Below, in pieces: positions 60,101-64,000 of a stretch of DNA of 64,000 nucleotides. The notes beneath the pieces were generated by a model, which saw only the letters and a program-made list of their open reading frames with translations, was not told where the DNA came from and ran no database searches. Location of the stretch: positions 2,046,001 to 2,110,000 of the forward strand of contig BTPP01000007.1 in assembly GCA_037102815.1 (NCBI GenBank), written 5' to 3'. The translations under genes and the position numbers were made by a program. This DNA is from Neurospora intermedia (lineage: Eukaryota > Ascomycota > Sordariomycetes > Sordariales > Sordariaceae). Within the stretch, counting starts at the first letter, position 1. The number at the start of each line of letters is the position of its first letter.

Positions 60101-61406
60101 TAATAATTGCTAAATGTGTAAAGCTTCGAAAGTACTTCGCGATAAGACCCCCGGTAAATTATACCCGCTTAGTATTCCTAATTGAATTTAACGATGTATC
60201 GCTATCGATTTTAAAAGTATACCGAAGGATAAGAGAGGATATAATAATATAATAATTATAGTAGACCGTTTATTTAAAGTATCTTAGTATATCCCTTGCA
60301 AAAATACTATTACCGCTAAATAGGCCGCCTATTTATACTACTATAGACTATAGTGCGTCTATAGCTATCTAAAGGAAGTAGTAAGCGACTGAGGACTTCA
60401 ATTTATTTCCTCTTTTACTAACGAGGTATCTAAAATCCTTAGTATCAAATAGAAATTATTATTATTAGGATACTCCCAGACAGCGGGACAGGCTAAAATT
60501 ATAAACTAATATATCAACCAACGTCTATACCCGTTTATTAATTACAATTAAGACAATTAGTCTATCGCTCTCCCCGCCTTAAATACTATTTAAACTTCCC
60601 TATATTACGAAAGTATTAGAATATCCCCCTATAAAGTTATTATAGGATTCCTAATACTACTACCCTTTTATTAGGACCGCCGTACTACCCCTATTCCGGC
60701 GAAGGAATAATACTCCTATAAGGAAGTGTAAGAAATTCTACGAACGCTATACAGCTTCTAAGAGTCTGTACGCGTTACAATAGCTAAAGCTTAGGAAAAG
60801 TAGACGGTTTAGGCAAATAAGTATAGGCGAAATTCCGATTTTAGGGTAGGAAATAGAATATTTATTATTAAAAAGTCGTAATTAATTAATAAACCTAATA
60901 ATAAGCTCGACTTCCCCCTTATATGTATCCCCTACCTAATTAAAGCAATAAAAGGATATTTATATAAATTCAAACTCCCCCCTACCTAGCGTAGGGCAAG
61001 AGTCTACTACGTTAACCGTCTTCGGAAATACCTGGATAACCTACTCGCCGGCTAAATAAACGAGAACCTTACTAGAGAATTCGTCGGAGATTAGGAAGAG
61101 TAGGAGGTAGAGGGTATTACAATTTCTTAGCTAATTAATAGGAAGTTATACTACTAAACCGACTAGAAAGGATAGGATTCTAACCCTACCTAATATCCGG
61201 CCGGGGATTTCAAAAACTCCCCTAATCTACTCAAAGCTTTTTATAACGCTAATCCGGACAAGCCCGGTCTACTAAAGCGCCTCCGGATTTAGAAAGGAAC
61301 CCAAATAAAGGATTTAATACTAGAGGATTATAATAACGATAACCTGCTAGAGGAAGGTACTACTCGATACAAACTGTTAAGAAGGTCTAATCGCTTACGC
61401 AAATAA
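57150..61406 (+). pseudogene. pol: Gypsy-3 pol remnant: PR, RT, RNase H, integrase, chromodomain
   Basis: Frame 3, -1 relative to gag. Protease: LIDTRTDTYI at 57288-57317 (DTG has become DTR). RT: about 58320-59000, with KGFIEPNTIP-AIPILFVLK, VLPFGLTNG and NAYINDILIFS at 58818-58850 (YVDD to YIND). RNase H: METDTSNRVCASILSQ near 59262. Integrase: CxxC remnant at about 60113-60124; core IAIDFKSIPK (Asp at 60207), VSD-GLQFISSF (Asp at 60387), and SQTAGQAKIIN where the Glu is Lys. Chromodomain 61090-61260: EE-EVEGITIS-LINRKLYY, then YPAGDFKNSPNLLKAFYNANPDKPG. The open frame 59709-60005 is internal to pol. Ends near 61406. Confidence 0.92.
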
Positions 61407-61484
61407 GGAAGGTCTATAAGTTAACCTATAAGCGGTTACAACGAGGAACTCCTTCAACAAAAGCAATTCGTAGAACTGGTCCAA

Positions 61485-61618
61485 TAGCGCAGCGGCGGGA
61501 TTGAAGGCCCTTAAACTATATCATAGGCTACCCCAAGGGTATCCCTCCTCTACCTAGAAAGCGATCGCAAGACTATAGGTTCGAACCACGCTTAGGTTAT
61601 TTCTTTTTCGTTTTTTCT
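61485..61618 (+). ncRNA. tRNA-like Pol III unit in the Gypsy-3 3' untranslated region
   Basis: TAGCGCAGCGG (61485-61495) fits a Pol III A box (TRGCNNAGYNGG, one change possible), GGTTCGAACCA (61578-61588) fits a B box (10 of 11), and T-runs follow at 61600-61618 (TTTCTTTTTCGTTTTTTC). The A-to-B spacing of 93 fits an intron-bearing or long-variable-arm tRNA. The T stem pairs only if several transitions are assumed. It is not a foldable tRNA as it stands: a decayed tRNA or SINE-like piece, or chance. Confidence 0.3.
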
Positions 61619-61650
61619 TACTACCAAAATTCTAAAGGCAGAATCTTCTT

Positions 61651-61666
61651 TAAGGGGGGGGGGTGA
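61651..61666 (+). promoter_or_regulatory. Gypsy-3 polypurine tract
   Basis: TAAGGGGGGGGGGTGA directly before the 3' LTR, with ten consecutive G. This is the plus-strand primer site; a pure-G core is unusual compared with typical mixed A/G tracts. Confidence 0.8.
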
Positions 61667-61908
61667 TGTCATAGCCCAGTCGGATGGGTCATGCCCTGTA
61701 CTGGAGGACATCGTACGAATGCGATTGATGTGATTGGTTGTAGATTAGATAAGGAAGAGTGGGCCGCAGTGGACCTGGCTCTGGGAGTATATCTCCTATC
61801 GCTAGCTGCGCGCACAACTCTTACCTTTTGTTTTACTCTTTAGTCGTAAATTCTATGTTGAACGTCAACAACGCTGCAGCCTTGCCTCGCCCGTTACGTG
61901 CTCTCACA
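61667..61908 (+). repeat. Gypsy-3 3' LTR
   Basis: 242 bp, TGTCATAGCCC...GCTCTCACA. Keeps the canonical CA end. The plus-strand open frame at 61759-62115 starts inside this LTR and crosses into L2 in a different frame; it is not a gene. Confidence 0.95.
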
Positions 61909-62439
61909 GTAATAAAATCGCCCCAACCGATAAGGGTAAATAGACTATTAATTTCGATATATAAGGTTTTAAGGATAATAATAATAACGAGCCGGATATT
62001 ACTAACAATTAACCGTCTTTACCCATTAATACACCTCCCAAACCTATTATATCCAAAATATTGTATTCTTTTACTAATTAAGATAATATTCAACTTTCCA
62101 CACATCAAGATCTAGTAAATTAATCGGTCCTTTTCCTTTTATATATATTAATTCTAACCTTACCTTACCGCTATAATATTATATCGCTATACAAAGAGTA
62201 GTAAAAGGGTAGCCGCTTTAAGAAAATAGCCAAATATACAAAATCGGCCATATTTACCGACATCCTCCAAAAGGAGAGCCAACGTACTAGCACTAGTATT
62301 AGTACTAGTATTAGCACTAGTACTAGCACCGGTATTAGTACTAGTACTGGCTCTAACCCGGCAACGAATATAATATTACCTGCCCATTAATATTAATAAC
62401 GGTATAATAATATATAAGGTAGTAGCGTACCTATACCCA

Positions 62440-62590
62440 ATATTCAATATCCTCCTACTTTTAAATATCCCCCTACTCCTAGATACCCTCCTCCTAGATA
62501 CCTTCCTACTCCGGGATATTATCCTACTCCGGGATCGGAATATTATCCTACTCCGGGATATTATCCTACTCCTAAATACCCAATTGTCTC
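62440..62590 (+). repeat. 15-24-bp repeats coding YPTPG in L2
   Basis: Units of TATCCTACTCCGGGA (YPTPG) and CCTCCTAGATACC (PPRYP) in the L2 frame. They keep open codons because Tyr/Pro/Gly codons are little affected by Gln-to-stop mutation. Confidence 0.85.
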
Positions 62591-63249
62591 CTAAGTATTT
62601 TCGCCTAATCCTTTCGCACCCCGGTATCCAATATTAGCTTGGAATTTAATACCCGTCTAATAATATTTCTCGCCTACCCTACCTTATAATTATACTCCGC
62701 CTAACTATCGTCCTACCTCTCGGTACTCAATACCTATATTATAGCCACCTCCTTAAATCTTTTCGCCCTATCATCAACTTTCCCCTAGTCAAATAATAGT
62801 AAATCTATAAGTCCTTTAATAGTAAATTAAATAAGAGATCTAGCAACGAGTCCAAGCGCAAATACAATTAATACAACGGCAAATATAGGAACAAATATAA
62901 TAATAAGTACAATAGTAAATATAATAAATATAACAATAGTTTCTTTAAACCCAATCGGCCGCTTCCAACCAAACCTCCCAACCGGCTACTTCTATAACTA
63001 CTCCCACTCCTACTAATACGAATTAAAAGGATTTCGAACGCTTTCTTCGTAGTAAAAGCTTTACCGATACGAATAATTTTTCTCTATTACAAAAGGGTCC
63101 TATATTAGAGCAAATCGAATAATAGATTTGTAAAGTAGAAGAGGCTCGCAAAGTAAAAGAGGTTCGTAAAGCTAAGGAAATACAAAAAGCAAAGGAAGTA
63201 TACAAGGTAAAAGAAATTTGTAAAGCAAATGCTCGCAAGGCAGAAATAG

Positions 63250-63355
63250 TACGCTAATAGAAAGCCCAAGCCTAAGCAAAAGCCTAAACCCAAATAAAAG
63301 CCCAAGCCTAGGCAAAAGCCCAAGCCCAAATAAAAGCCCAAACCTAAATAAAAGT
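63250..63355 (+). repeat. ~30-bp repeat AAAGCCCAAGCCTAAGC in L2
   Basis: About six units. In the L2 frame they give KAQA(Q)AKA(Q)TQI, where (Q) is TAA/TAG. The minus-strand open frames at 63023-63341 are antisense shadows (GLGFCLGLGF and similar). Confidence 0.85.
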
Positions 63356-64000
63356 TACTAGACCGCCTATTCTTCTATTCGATAACCAGACTATATTAAC
63401 TACTAATATATCTACTACCTTTGGCCGCCTATCCGATACCTACTCGGGTTTTAACTTCGAAGAGGCTTTCCAATAGCTACCCTAGTAAAATAATAATTTT
63501 AATACTAATAATAATAATAAGGAGGATAATAATATATTTAGTAATATTAGAGCCCTTCGTTACCCTAGCGGTATTACTTCTAGTACTATATTTAGTTCTA
63601 CCTCTAGCCGTAGAAGTCCTACTAGTCTTATATCTTCCACTCTTAGTAGTAGGGGTACTAGTGCCGCCTCTAGCTCTAGTACCGCCTCTGGCTCTAGTAC
63701 TATATCTAGTTCTAGTGCCGCCCCTAGTGCTGCCCCTAGTGCTAAAACCCCTAGCTTAAACGTTCGTAAATAGAAAAAGGGAAAGAGGGATAATAGTAAG
63801 CTATTATAATAATCCTACCTAAAATTCTTCTATAAGCCTAATTATATTAGTTTATAAAAATTATAGGAAGAAGGCGTACCTACTAGGTTAGATTTTAATA
63901 CAATCGATAACGATTATATTCGCCTTACTAACGAAGATAGTAATACTATACGAAGTATTAAGCGTATATAAGGTGTCCAGCCGTTATAAGATAATACTAT

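Larger units (their letters stand above)
54798..61908 (+). mobile_element. Gypsy-3: complete chromodomain Ty3/Gypsy (chromovirus)
   Basis: 7111 bp. 242-bp LTRs (54798-55039, 61667-61908) with TG...CA ends (the 5' copy's final CA is now TA), flanked by GTAAT at 54793-54797 and 61909-61913. The LTRs differ at 17 positions by hand count, all transitions; 15 of these are CpA/TpG-to-TpA changes. Gag, PR, RT, RNase H, integrase and a C-terminal chromodomain are all readable. It interrupts L2. The element is dead: many stops plus mutated active sites. Confidence 0.95.
54738..64000 (+). pseudogene. L2: long low-complexity ORF, split by Gypsy-3, runs off the window
   Basis: ATG at 54738 gives MPNKKPKSNYPRS-PPKDSN up to the GTAAT duplication. 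After removal of 7116 bases the frame continues at 61914 with KIAPTDKGK-TINFDI and stays in one frame to 64000 (about 715 codons). Blocks: Ser/Thr repeat (62280-62350); Tyr/Pro repeats (62440-62590, YPPTPRYPP, GYYPTPG); presumed poly-Gln-rich coiled coil (62815-62935); charged repeat KVKEVRKAKEIQKAKEVYK (63127-63220); KAQAQAKAQ-type repeat (63255-63355, presumed Gln); and Ser/Ala-rich 63590-63750. NNNNKEDN...SNIRALRYPSG parallels NNNKED-SDIGAL in L1. Internal stops are TAA/TAG. No enzymatic domain recognised. Confidence 0.5.

Noticed and set aside
61485-61618. Functional tRNA gene
   Set aside because: T stem, D stem and acceptor stem do not pair as they stand; kept only as a tRNA-like finding.
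63023-63341. Minus-strand ORFs with GLGFCLGLGF repeats
   Set aside because: Antisense of the KAQAQ repeat of L2.
1-64000. Intact host protein-coding genes
   Set aside because: No frame with normal codon use, introns or recognisable cellular domain was found; every readable domain belongs to a mobile element or to L1/L2.

Overview
The window looks like a transposon graveyard from a filamentous ascomycete (Pezizomycotina) with repeat-induced point mutation (RIP). The evidence is strong AT bias, TpA-rich sequence, and long reading frames that stay in frame for kilobases but are peppered with TAA/TAG where Gln (CAA/CAG) is expected. Paired LTRs differ essentially only by C/T and G/A transitions. 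I see no intact host gene, no rRNA, no confident tRNA gene and no CRISPR. All functions below describe ancestors of dead copies.

Layout. 1-3.6 kb: 5'-truncated Ty3/Gypsy remnant (Gypsy-1). 5.3-13.6 kb: minus-strand Helitron Rep remnant, split at 6.97 kb by a complete minus-strand Ty1/Copia element (6970-12982, 5-bp TSD CATTA). 13945-17493: DNA transposon with ~0.65-0.73 kb inverted repeats that carry an 8-bp minisatellite, flanked by TA. 18.2-24.5 kb (element A) and 47.9-54.4 kb (element B): two related copies of a large minus-strand transposase-like gene; A contains a solo Copia LTR (TSD CCTCT). 25.6-29.07 kb: a long plus-strand frame (L1) with Tyr/Gln/Ser/Gly-rich low-complexity ends. 30562-31183: MITE-like element. 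31898-46495: a MULE (8-bp TSD) containing a full Gypsy-2 (33933-45139, TSD TAAAC), which itself contains a 3.06-kb hAT-like element (39234-42288, 8-bp TSD). 46749-47223: MITE with perfect 34-bp TIRs and an 8-bp TSD. 54738 to the end: a second long plus-strand frame (L2), interrupted by a complete chromodomain Gypsy-3 (54798-61908, TSD GTAAT).

The nested insertions can be checked internally. Removing each insertion together with one TSD copy restores the host reading frame in four cases: Copia out of the Helitron, Gypsy-2 out of the MULE, hAT-like out of Gypsy-2, and Gypsy-3 out of L2. RIP has made point changes but almost no indels, so ancestral domain order is still readable.

The least explained content is the L1/L2 pair: long frames encoding charged or coiled-coil-like, Ser-rich and SYGQ/YxPxP-type low-complexity blocks, with no polymerase domain seen beside them. 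Coordinates of gene-body boundaries are approximate; LTR, TIR and TSD coordinates were read base by base.
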